From contig NZ_JAFKCZ010000006.1 of NCBI RefSeq assembly GCF_017255185.1, forward strand, positions 343,175 through 407,174: 64,000 nt of DNA, given 5' to 3'. This document shows, in pieces, positions 19,161-26,944 of this stretch. The notes beneath the pieces were generated by a model. That model saw only the letters and a program-made list of their open reading frames with translations, ran no database searches and was not told where the DNA came from. The stretch is from Parahaliea mediterranea (GTDB taxonomy: Bacteria > Pseudomonadota > Gammaproteobacteria > Pseudomonadales > Halieaceae). A program made the translations under genes and the position numbers. How positions within the stretch are numbered: the first letter of the stretch is position 1; each line of letters opens with the position of its first letter.

Positions 19161-19952
19161 ATGCTCACCGAACAAATACGCGGCGAAATCGCCAGCGGCA
19201 TCTACCGCTGCTTTCAGCAGGGCGGGCAGCTTCCCCTGCTGAACACCACCTATCCGGATATGGAGATGGAAGACGCCTACCGGATACAGGAGCGGGTCGT
19301 CGGTTTCTTCAAGGATGCCGGGCGCAGGGTAAAAGGCTACAAGATCGGCTTGACCTCCAAGGCCATGCAGGAAATGGCCGGCACCAGCGAACCCGACTAC
19401 AGCGCCATTCTGGACCACATGTTCCTGCCGGAAAGCAGTTCGACCCCACGGGCGGATTGGGCCAGCCCGCTGGTGGAAATCGAAATGGCCTTCGTCATGA
19501 AGCACAGGCTGTCCGGGCCCGGTGTCAATGTGGCGGAGGTAATACGCGCCACGGACTTCGTGTTGCCCGCCATCGAAATCGTCGACTTCCGGGTAGCGCC
19601 GGGGCCGGGCATGGATGTCAGGGACACCATCGCCGACCTCGCGGCGGTGGGGGGCGTGGTGCTCGGCGGCAACCCGCGAAAACTCGAGGATATCGACATC
19701 CGCAGCGTGCGCGGCGACCTGCTCATCAACGATGTGCCCCGGGAGTCCGGCTGTGCCGCCGAGGTGCTGGGGAACCCGTTGACCGCCGTCGCCTGGCTGG
19801 CAAACAAACTGGCCGATTTCGACATCACCTTCGAGCCCGGCGACGTGATCCTGTCCGGCTCGTTCCTGCGCGCGCTGCCGGTCGAGGCCGGCGACGACGT
19901 GGTGGCGCGGTTCGACAACGGTTTCGGCGACATCCGCCTGTCTTTCACCTGA
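19161..19952 (+). CDS. 2-oxo-hept-4-ene-1,7-dioate / 2-oxopent-4-enoate hydratase family
   Basis: 263-residue cytosolic hydratase of the FAH/HpaH fold, which adds water to a 2-oxo-alkenoate to give a 4-hydroxy-2-oxo acid for retro-aldol cleavage. Metal-site acidic residues lie in the PLVEIEMAFVM and AIEIVDFR segments, and KGYKIGLTSKAMQ near the N terminus is typical of the HpaH/MhpD group. A strong AAGGAGG ribosome site lies 5 bases before the ATG. The next gene, 31 bp on, is the matching HpaI-type aldolase, so the pair probably forms the last two steps of a meta-cleavage-type pathway. No ring-cleavage dioxygenase is present in the window. Confidence 0.9.
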   Translation: MLTEQIRGEIASGIYRCFQQGGQLPLLNTTYPDMEMEDAYRIQERVVGFFKDAGRRVKGYKIGLTSKAMQEMAGTSEPDYSAILDHMFLPESSSTPRADWASPLVEIEMAFVMKHRLSGPGVNVAEVIRATDFVLPAIEIVDFRVAPGPGMDVRDTIADLAAVGGVVLGGNPRKLEDIDIRSVRGDLLINDVPRESGCAAEVLGNPLTAVAWLANKLADFDITFEPGDVILSGSFLRALPVEAGDDVVARFDNGFGDIRLSFT

Positions 19953-19983
19953 CTCACGCAGCTCGCGCGGGAGACCACGCTTT

Positions 19984-20781
19984 ATGAAAAACCTCGCCCT
20001 CGACAAATGGCGCAACGGAGAGGCGTCAACTGGCGCCTGGTCCAATCTGCCCGACATCCATATCGCCGAAACCCTCTGCCGCATGCCCATCGACTGGATC
20101 TGCTTTGACCTGCAGCACGGCCTGATGGACTACTCGGACCTGCTGCGGCTGCTGCCGGCCGTCTGCGGGCTCCCGGTCACGCCGCTGGTGCGCGTGGCGG
20201 CCAACCAGCCCGACCAGATCGGCCGGGCGCTCGATGCCGGGGCACACGGGGTCATTGTCCCCATGGTCAACTCCGCCGGGGACGCGCTCGCCGCCGCCAG
20301 GGCCTGCCGCTACCCGCCCCTGGGTTGCCGCTCCTGCGGCCCCATGCGTGACGCCATGCTCGAGGGATTCGAATACCTGGCCACGGCCAACGGCGAAATC
20401 GCCTGCATTGCGATGATCGAGACCGAGGAGGGTCTGGCCAATGTCAAGGACATCGCCGCCACGCCGGGCATCGACGGCCTTTTTGTCGGCCCCATGGACC
20501 TGTGCTACGGGCTGGGTATCGCCCCCGGCGATTTCGCATCGCCCCGTTTCAAGGATGGCGTGGCGCGTATTCTCGCGGCTTGCCGGAGCAACGGCATTGC
20601 CGCGGGCATGTTCGGCTACTCCGCGGAGATGGCCGCGAGCAGCTTCGAACAGGGTTTCGACTTTGCCTCGGCGGGTACCGACATCAGTTTCCTGCGCACC
20701 GGCGCCGAGCAGGCCATCGCCACGGCGCGCAAAGGGCTGGCCGGGGCGCCGGACGAGGAAAGCAAGCAGTCCGTGTACTAG
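19984..20781 (+). CDS. HpcH/HpaI-type aldolase
   Basis: 265-residue class II (metal-dependent) pyruvate aldolase cleaving 4-hydroxy-2-oxo acids to pyruvate plus an aldehyde. Visible residues: His45 in FDLQHG, metal ligands Glu146 (MIETEEG) and Asp172 (GPMDL), and Arg70 in PLVRV. The fold is a TIM barrel. It follows the hydratase by 31 bp, and the PQQ-alcohol dehydrogenase gene begins 57 bp further on, so the three are likely one operon. The exact acceptor aldehyde is unknown; HpaI-type enzymes are promiscuous. Confidence 0.92.
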   Translation: MKNLALDKWRNGEASTGAWSNLPDIHIAETLCRMPIDWICFDLQHGLMDYSDLLRLLPAVCGLPVTPLVRVAANQPDQIGRALDAGAHGVIVPMVNSAGDALAAARACRYPPLGCRSCGPMRDAMLEGFEYLATANGEIACIAMIETEEGLANVKDIAATPGIDGLFVGPMDLCYGLGIAPGDFASPRFKDGVARILAACRSNGIAAGMFGYSAEMAASSFEQGFDFASAGTDISFLRTGAEQAIATARKGLAGAPDEESKQSVY

Positions 20782-20838
20782 ACTGAGTCGACCCCAGGCG
20801 GGCAATTTTCACTGACGATCGAACGGCTGATTAAAATA

Positions 20839-22980
20839 ATGAACGTACCCATCTATCGCACCCTGCTACTGCTGTTGGCGCTGGGCATTGCACCCGGCGC
20901 TCTTGCGAAACCCATCACCGGCAAGCGTATCGTCGCCGCGGACGCCGAGCCCGGTAACTGGATGAGCCACGGACGTACCTACGGCGAGGAGCGCTATTCT
21001 CCCCTGTCCCAGGTCAACGACAGCAACGCGTCCGAGCTCGGCCTCGCCTGGGACTACAAATACGAGCTCGACCGGGTTGTCGAAGCGACACCGATTGTCG
21101 TCGATGGCGTCATGTACACCACGGGCGCCTACAGTATGGTGTACGCGCTGGATGCGACGACGGGCGAGGAGCTCTGGCGTTACGATCCCAAGGTATGGCG
21201 GGGCATCCAGGGCCGCGGCTGCTGTGACGCCGCCAACCGGGGCGTGGCGGTGTGGGGCGACAAGGTCTTTATCGGGGTGTACGACGGTCGCCTGGAGGCG
21301 CTCGACGCCGCCACGGGGGAACTGGAGTGGTCGGTCAACACCCTGATCGCCCCGGATCGCAACTATACGATCACCGGCGCGCCCCGCGTGGTCAAGGGCA
21401 AGGTCATCATTGGCAACGGCGGCGCCGAATTCGGGGTAAGAGGCTACGTGACCGCCTACGACGCCGAAACCGGCGAGCAGGCCTGGCGTTTCTTCACCGT
21501 GCCCGGCGACCCGGCCAAGGGCGATGAAACCGGGACCATCACCATGATTCGCAAGACCTGGCACGGCGACCAGTACTGGAAACAGGGCGGCGGCGGCACG
21601 GTCTGGGATTCCATGGCCTACGACCCGGAACTGGACCTGCTCTATATCGGCGTTGGCAACGCCTCTTACTGGAATCCCGAACTGCGCACCGCCGGCAAGG
21701 GCGACAACCTGTTCGTCTCTTCCATCGTGGCCCTGAGGCCCGGGGACGGCGAATACGTGTGGCACTACCAGACGACACCGGGCGATGCATGGGACTATAC
21801 CGCCACCCAGCACATCATAGTTACCACGCTACCTATCGGCGGCAAACCGCGCCGCGTAGTCATGCAGGCACCCAAGAACGGCTTCTTCTATGTACTGGAC
21901 GCCGCCACCGGTGAGTTTCTGTCCGCCGAAAAGTTCGGCGAGGTCAACTGGGCCAGGAAGATCGATCCGGAGACCGGCCGCCCCATTGTAAACTGGGAGG
22001 TGGCGGACTACTGGACGACGGACGAGCCCCGGATCATCTTCCCCGGGTCCCAGGGCGCCCACAACTGGTATCCGATGAGCTACAACCCTGAAACCGGGCT
22101 GGTCTACATCCCGCAACAGGTAACCATGGAGTACTTCGAGCCACTCGAAGAAGCACCGCCCACCCGCCCCGGCGTGCCCAATCTCGGCCTGGTGGTGCCC
22201 AAAGTGCCGGAAACACTCGAGGCCATTGAGCAGCTCGCCGAGGTCTACCGCGGCAAGCTGCTGGCATGGGACCCTGTCGAGCAAGAAGAGCGCTGGAGCC
22301 AACCCTACGAACATATCGCCAACGGCGGCACGCTGACTACCGCCGGGAACCTGGTATTCCAGGGTACGGCGGATGGCAGGATCCTGGCCTATGCGGCGGA
22401 CAGTGGTGACAAATTGTGGGAACAGGCCGTTTCCAGTGGCGTGGTCGCCGCGCCCATCACCTACCGGGTGGATGGCGTGCAATACGTGGCCTTCAACGTG
22501 GGCTGGGGCGGCGCCTTCCCGATCACTTTTGGCGCGCTGGCCCACCGGACACGGGTAGTCCCCGACTCAAGGCTCTACGTGTTCAAGCTGGGCGGGAAGG
22601 CGCCAATGCCGCCGGTGCGTCGGCGTGAAATCACCCTGCCCTCGCCGCCGCCACTGAACGCCGATGCGGACACACTTGCCGAGGGCGAGGACCTGTTCGC
22701 CAAACACTGCGGCGTATGCCATGGCCTGTCGGCGATCAGCGCGGATATCATACCCGACCTGCGCTATCTCTCGCAGGACAGCCACGACGAGTTCCTGCCC
22801 ATCATTTACGGCCTGCGCGCCAACAGGGGAATGCCGGCCTTTGCCGGCATCCTCGAACCGGAACAGGTGGAAAGCATACGCCAGTACATCATCCAGCGCA
22901 GTCACCACTGGCGCGAGCAGCTCATTGAGCGACAGAAGGCCGGCGCCGACTACAATGGCATTCGGCAGAGCGAACGATAG
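20839..22980 (+). CDS. PQQ-dependent quinohaemoprotein alcohol dehydrogenase
   Basis: 713-residue periplasmic enzyme oxidising an alcohol or aldehyde and passing electrons to an internal haem c. A signal peptide ends near residue 24 (ALA). An eight-bladed propeller follows with the vicinal disulfide Cys128-Cys129 (GRGCCDAANRG) that contacts PQQ and the W-rich repeats AATGEELWRYD and DSGDKLWEQ. A C-terminal cytochrome c domain carries CGVCH (Cys624, Cys627, His628). This is the type II ADH architecture. No PQQ biosynthesis genes are in the window. Being third in the operon with hydratase and aldolase is unusual: the pair works in the cytosol and this enzyme in the periplasm. Confidence 0.94.
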   Translation: MNVPIYRTLLLLLALGIAPGALAKPITGKRIVAADAEPGNWMSHGRTYGEERYSPLSQVNDSNASELGLAWDYKYELDRVVEATPIVVDGVMYTTGAYSMVYALDATTGEELWRYDPKVWRGIQGRGCCDAANRGVAVWGDKVFIGVYDGRLEALDAATGELEWSVNTLIAPDRNYTITGAPRVVKGKVIIGNGGAEFGVRGYVTAYDAETGEQAWRFFTVPGDPAKGDETGTITMIRKTWHGDQYWKQGGGGTVWDSMAYDPELDLLYIGVGNASYWNPELRTAGKGDNLFVSSIVALRPGDGEYVWHYQTTPGDAWDYTATQHIIVTTLPIGGKPRRVVMQAPKNGFFYVLDAATGEFLSAEKFGEVNWARKIDPETGRPIVNWEVADYWTTDEPRIIFPGSQGAHNWYPMSYNPETGLVYIPQQVTMEYFEPLEEAPPTRPGVPNLGLVVPKVPETLEAIEQLAEVYRGKLLAWDPVEQEERWSQPYEHIANGGTLTTAGNLVFQGTADGRILAYAADSGDKLWEQAVSSGVVAAPITYRVDGVQYVAFNVGWGGAFPITFGALAHRTRVVPDSRLYVFKLGGKAPMPPVRRREITLPSPPPLNADADTLAEGEDLFAKHCGVCHGLSAISADIIPDLRYLSQDSHDEFLPIIYGLRANRGMPAFAGILEPEQVESIRQYIIQRSHHWREQLIERQKAGADYNGIRQSER

Positions 22981-22994
22981 TCGCGCGCCCGCAA

Positions 22995-23009
22995 CCGGCC
23001 TCGGGCCGG
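22995..23009. terminator. Short hairpin between convergent genes
   Basis: CCGGCC-TCG-GGCCGG forms a 6-bp GC stem with a 3-base loop just after the PQQ-dehydrogenase stop. It has no T-tract, so terminator activity is uncertain. Confidence 0.3.
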
Positions 23010-23070
23010 CTGGCCAGAGCCTGCTCCGCCAATCCGCGGCATTGCTTGCACATGCCGCGGCCTTTCCCGT

Positions 23071-23796
23071 TTATGTCTCCTCCTGGCGCTTCCCGTATGT
23101 GGCGGTGATCTGCTCCATGCCGGTCAGGTATTCATAGCCTTGCTCCAGGGAAGCGAGGTCGGTCACATAGATCCGACCGTATTCCAGGGTCAGCACACCG
23201 GCGCGTTTCAGTACCTGAAGCTCTTTGTTGATGCTCTGCCGCGTTGCCCCCAGCATGCAGCCCAGGTCTTCCTGCGAAAGTTTGATATAGAGCCGCCCCT
23301 CGCCCTCGTTGCAACCGTGGGTGTAGGCGAGCCGAAGCACCGCCCTCGCCACCCGCTGGTGTAGCGACAGGCTGATTTCCTCGTGCAGGGCGTACAGCGC
23401 GCGCAGGCGGCGGCAGAGTGTGAGAAGCAAAAGATCCTTCAACTCCGGAAACTGCAACGTGAGCTCTTCGAAGTGCTTTCTTGAGAGCACCCTCAACACG
23501 GAGTCCCTGGAGGCAATGGCATAACTCACCCGCGGCAAGTTGTCGACCATACCCATTTCACCGATGCAGTCCCCCGCCTGGAACTCGGCGGTGACGACTT
23601 CCCTGCCCTCCTCGGTAACATTGCAAAGCCGGACAGCGCCCTCCACGAGCTGGTATACCTCGTTCGATTCATCGCCCTGCCGATACACCGGCGAGCCAGC
23701 GGCAACGGATATCAATGTACTCAGGCGCTCGAACGCCTCCCTGCCCTCGGCGGGAAGCCCGCTGACGAAATCGTGCATCTGGGGAATAATGCGCAC
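23071..23796 (-). CDS. Crp/Fnr-family transcriptional regulator
   Basis: About 241 residues: an N-terminal cyclic-nucleotide-binding beta-roll (YRQGDESNEVYQLVEGAVRL, GEMGMVDN), dimer helix and C-terminal winged helix (LSQEDLGCMLGATRQSINKELQVLKRAG). The GTG at 23796 is preferred because AGGAG lies 8 bases upstream; longer in-frame starts lack a site. There is no N-terminal FNR-type Cys cluster. The recognition helix TRQSINK matches CRP SRETVGR with Glu replaced by Gln, predicting a site other than TGTGA. Convergent with the PQQ-dehydrogenase operon. A CRP-spaced palindrome lies just upstream of its own start, suggesting autoregulation. Confidence 0.9.
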   Translation of the reverse strand: MRIIPQMHDFVSGLPAEGREAFERLSTLISVAAGSPVYRQGDESNEVYQLVEGAVRLCNVTEEGREVVTAEFQAGDCIGEMGMVDNLPRVSYAIASRDSVLRVLSRKHFEELTLQFPELKDLLLLTLCRRLRALYALHEEISLSLHQRVARAVLRLAYTHGCNEGEGRLYIKLSQEDLGCMLGATRQSINKELQVLKRAGVLTLEYGRIYVTDLASLEQGYEYLTGMEQITATYGKRQEET

Positions 23797-23825
23797 AACA
23801 GGATCTCCTGCACTGTGTAATTTAT

Positions 23826-23841
23826 TGTCGATAAACCGACA
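23826..23841. promoter_or_regulatory. CRP-spaced palindrome upstream of the Crp/Fnr gene
   Basis: Perfect TGTCG-N6-CGACA, about 30 bp upstream of the GTG start of the regulator. The 5-6-5 layout is that of CRP/FNR-family operators. A near copy lies upstream of the hydratase operon. Confidence 0.5.
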
Positions 23842-24041
23842 TAAAATCACCGGCTCCCTTATCATACTCGCTGACCTGCGATTTATCAGCATGACGCTGC
23901 CAGGCCAAAGCTCGAGGCCGACGTCTGTTCAGCCGAGCATCGCGGCCGGAAATCGCGCAAAGAAGGCGGGGGCGCTGGAGTGGCGTGGCGAGGCGAACCG
24001 GCATTACCCGCTGCGTGCCATGCCTTGAACCCGGAGATCAT

Positions 24042-24776
24042 ATGAGCGGTGCAGGTCGATCAAAACGTGCCAGACTGGATCGGTTTATTAGCCAGCAGGT
24101 CGGTATCAATCGACGGGACGTCCGCACACTGCTCGCCCGCGGCCGTATCGTTGTTGACGGAGAGCCGGCCCGTGCAATTAACCAGGTGATCAATCAGTTT
24201 ACCTGCGTCACCCTTGACGGGCAGGTATTGCAGGATAAAACACCAATCTACCTGATGATGAACAAACCCGCGGGCGTGATCAGCGCCACACGGGATCCGC
24301 AACACCGCACTGTGGTTGAACTGCTGGGTGAAAATAGTGCCGCGGAATTGCACATTGCCGGCCGCCTGGACCTTAATTCCACCGGGTTGCTCCTTTTGAC
24401 CAATGACGGTCGCTGGTCCCGTTGGCTATCGTCGCCCGAGCAACGCATCACCAAGCGATACCGCGTAGTCGTCGCCAATCCATTAACAACCGAGTACATC
24501 GACGCTTTTGCCCAGGGAATGTACTTCAGCTTTGAGGGCATCACCACGCGACCGGCAGCCCTTAGAATCCTGTCGGACTTCGAGGCGGAAGTTGAGTTGA
24601 CCGAGGGCCGGTACCACCAGATCAAGCGTATGTTCGGCCGGTTTCGAAACCGGGTGTTGAAACTGCATCGCGTGGCGATTGGCGACGTGGAATTGGATAG
24701 GACCCTCGCCCCCGGCCAGAGTCGGGGACTGTGCGCCCGGGAGCTGGCGTTGCTGAATGGGGCTAACGCGCCATGA
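24042..24776 (+). CDS. RsuA-family rRNA pseudouridine synthase
   Basis: 244-residue pseudouridine synthase. An N-terminal S4 RNA-binding domain (RLDRFISQQVGINRRDVRTLLARGRI) is followed by the catalytic domain with GRLDLNSTGLLLLTNDG, whose Asp is the catalytic nucleophile. The EGRYHQIKRMFG motif is typical of the RsuA/RluB/E/F group. It is closest in style to RsuA (16S rRNA position 516), but other members of the group cannot be excluded. The ATG at 24042 has GGAG just upstream. Monocistronic between the regulator and the receptor locus. Confidence 0.9.
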   Translation: MSGAGRSKRARLDRFISQQVGINRRDVRTLLARGRIVVDGEPARAINQVINQFTCVTLDGQVLQDKTPIYLMMNKPAGVISATRDPQHRTVVELLGENSAAELHIAGRLDLNSTGLLLLTNDGRWSRWLSSPEQRITKRYRVVVANPLTTEYIDAFAQGMYFSFEGITTRPAALRILSDFEAEVELTEGRYHQIKRMFGRFRNRVLKLHRVAIGDVELDRTLAPGQSRGLCARELALLNGANAP

Positions 24777-24859
24777 GGCGAAACGGATAGCATCACCGCT
24801 GTTTTCTGAATAGCCCACAAAGGAGCCAGCCGGCAAGCCAGGTCAAGCCCAGGGCTACA

Positions 24860-24897
24860 TTGACCGCTATTTAGGTTATGTTATATCATTATATAAC
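24860..24897 (+). promoter_or_regulatory. Promoter with overlapping palindromic operator, receptor/CobN operon
   Basis: TTGACC (24860-24865), 16 bases, then TATATC (24882-24887) form a good promoter about 105 bp before the receptor ATG. Covering the -10 is a perfect inverted repeat GTTATAT-CATT-ATATAAC (24880-24897), placed for repression. The GTTATA/TATAAC half-sites are those of gammaproteobacterial Zur boxes, but here 6 bases apart instead of 1. An overlapping 19-base stretch from 24875 matches the Fur consensus at 11 positions. A metal-responsive regulator is likely; which one is not settled. Confidence 0.55.
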
Positions 24898-25003
24898 TTT
24901 GTGGCCGTTCGTAGCCCCAGTCCTTCTGCGGGCGGCGGCAAGCAACGCCTTTAACGACAATACCAACCCTCAATACGGTTCAAGTTTCCCTACAGGCCTC
25001 GCT

Positions 25004-26932
25004 ATGAAACCCACTTCAGCTACTTTGTTTTCCGTGGCGGCACTGCCCGTGCTGACAATGGCCGCTCAAGCAGCGGAAATAGACTATTCGCGCCTCGAGA
25101 CCATTGTGGTAACCGCGAGTCGACATGAAACCCGCCTGCTCGACGCTCCCGCGAGTATCAGTGTCGTGACCGGAGAAGAGCTCAGAATGCGCAACGCCGA
25201 CGATCTGGCCGACGCACTAAGTTCTGAAGTGGGACTCAATATCAATTCCGTGGGACAGACCCGGCAGGGTATCAGTATTCGCGGCATGCCCGTTGAACAC
25301 ACCCTGTACCTGATCGACGGCCGCCGAATCAGCTCCAGTAACAGTGTTGTCGCGCACTCGGACTACGAGCTCAGCTGGCTTCCCGACTCGGCCATCGAGC
25401 GGGTCGAAGTGGTCCGCGGCCCCATGTCTTCACTGTATGGCGCGGATGCCCTCGGGGGTGTTATCAACGTGATCACCCGCAAACCCGGCACTGAATTCAT
25501 CGCCGAGCTGAACAGCACCGCAACCCGGCTGGAGGGCTCTGCGGGGGGCGACAGCAACAAAACCTCGATTTATCTCAGCGGCCCTCTTGCCGGCGAAACC
25601 CTGGGCTTCAATCTCTCCGCTCAAACCTTCAACCGTGACAATCTGGAAGACATCGACAACCCTGGATCGTCGGAAATCGAAGAGCGCGACTCCAAGGCCG
25701 CCAAAGGCACTCTCTACTGGAGCCCCGCCGAAGGTCACGACCTGAACGCCAGTTACGGTTTCAACGATGATGAAAGGGACAGGGATGTTGCCACATCGCG
25801 CAGCAGCTACCGTTCCAGCGACGAAATTGACCGCCGGCAGGCTTCCCTGAGCTACCGCGGCCAGTGGGAGCAAAGCCACGCCGTGGTCAACGCCTACTAC
25901 TCCGAACTGGAAGTGGTCAACCAGCGCACCAATGGCGTTGAGGCCACCCGCCCGCGCACCATAACCGACGAGGTGGTCGACGGACACTGGGCCACGAAAA
26001 TTGGCAGTCAACACCTGCTCACCCTGGGCGGCCAGATCCGGGAAGAAACACTGGAAGACACCCTCGTCAGTGCCAACGCTGAAGCCTCCGCCACCCACAA
26101 AGGACTTTTCGTACAGGATGAGTGGAAGCCAACAGAAGCACTGCAGCTGGTCGCCGGCGTGGGCGTCGACAACCATGAAGAGTACGGCAGCGAATTCAAC
26201 CCCCGCCTGTATGCGGTGTACGACCTCACTGCGGCGTGGGCGCTGAAAGGCGGCTACGGAGAAGGTTTCCGCGCGCCCTCCCTGACCGAGCTTTCACCCG
26301 GTTATGAAGTACTGGCCGCCGGCGGCCGCTTCTGGGTGGATGGCAACCCCGACCTGGAGCCGGAGCGCTCCTCGAGCTACGAGCTCGGGCTGGACTACAA
26401 CAACACCCACTGGTTCGCGTCACTGCGCGTGTTCGAAAACCAGCTCGAAGACCTGGTGCAGTCCGTCTGCTACACGAACTGCGGGCAACGGGGTATCGAA
26501 CGCCGGGCCTATCAGAACCTAGCAGAATCGAACATTCTGGGTGCCGAAATATCGCTACAGGGCGACCTGGTGGAATCACTGAGTTTTGCCGTTAACTACA
26601 CCTATCTGGACACCGAGGACGAAGAAACAGGCGAAGACCTGCAGGATCGTCCCGAGTACATGACACGCCTCAACCTGAACTGGCGGCCACTGGCCAATAC
26701 CCAGGTGCGCTGGCGTTCAGAGTTGAACGGCAAGCAATACGCCGGCGGTGGCGAATACATGCCAAGCTATGATCTGCACCACCTGGACGTAGCTGTCGAC
26801 GTCGGCAGGTATCTCACCCTGTATCTGGGTGTTGAGAATATCTTCGATGAGCGCCTGGCTGACGAATCCGATCTGTATTCACTGGCGGAGCCCGGGCGCG
26901 AATTCCGACTCGGCTTCACTGCCGCACTCTAG
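25004..26932 (+). CDS. TonB-dependent outer-membrane receptor, BtuB/haem-receptor-like
   Basis: 642-residue receptor counting from the ATG at 25004; an upstream in-frame start at 24878 lies inside the promoter. Signal peptide to about residue 23 (AQA), TonB box ETIVVTASR, plug domain with SIRGMPVEHTLYLIDGRR and VEVVRGPMSSLYGADALGGVINVITRK, then a 22-strand barrel ending in a hydrophobic but non-Phe residue. The short size and plug style match BtuB and haem receptors rather than large siderophore receptors. It is 12 bp upstream of the CobN-like gene, followed by the ExbB-like and DUF2149 genes, which indicates import of a metal or tetrapyrrole ligand. Confidence 0.92.
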   Translation: MKPTSATLFSVAALPVLTMAAQAAEIDYSRLETIVVTASRHETRLLDAPASISVVTGEELRMRNADDLADALSSEVGLNINSVGQTRQGISIRGMPVEHTLYLIDGRRISSSNSVVAHSDYELSWLPDSAIERVEVVRGPMSSLYGADALGGVINVITRKPGTEFIAELNSTATRLEGSAGGDSNKTSIYLSGPLAGETLGFNLSAQTFNRDNLEDIDNPGSSEIEERDSKAAKGTLYWSPAEGHDLNASYGFNDDERDRDVATSRSSYRSSDEIDRRQASLSYRGQWEQSHAVVNAYYSELEVVNQRTNGVEATRPRTITDEVVDGHWATKIGSQHLLTLGGQIREETLEDTLVSANAEASATHKGLFVQDEWKPTEALQLVAGVGVDNHEEYGSEFNPRLYAVYDLTAAWALKGGYGEGFRAPSLTELSPGYEVLAAGGRFWVDGNPDLEPERSSSYELGLDYNNTHWFASLRVFENQLEDLVQSVCYTNCGQRGIERRAYQNLAESNILGAEISLQGDLVESLSFAVNYTYLDTEDEETGEDLQDRPEYMTRLNLNWRPLANTQVRWRSELNGKQYAGGGEYMPSYDLHHLDVAVDVGRYLTLYLGVENIFDERLADESDLYSLAEPGREFRLGFTAAL

Positions 26933-26944
26933 GGCGATACGGTA

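Noticed and set aside
18774..20090. 438-codon minus-strand frame over the exporter, hydratase and aldolase
   Set aside because: It crosses three plus-strand family genes and has no homologous motif.
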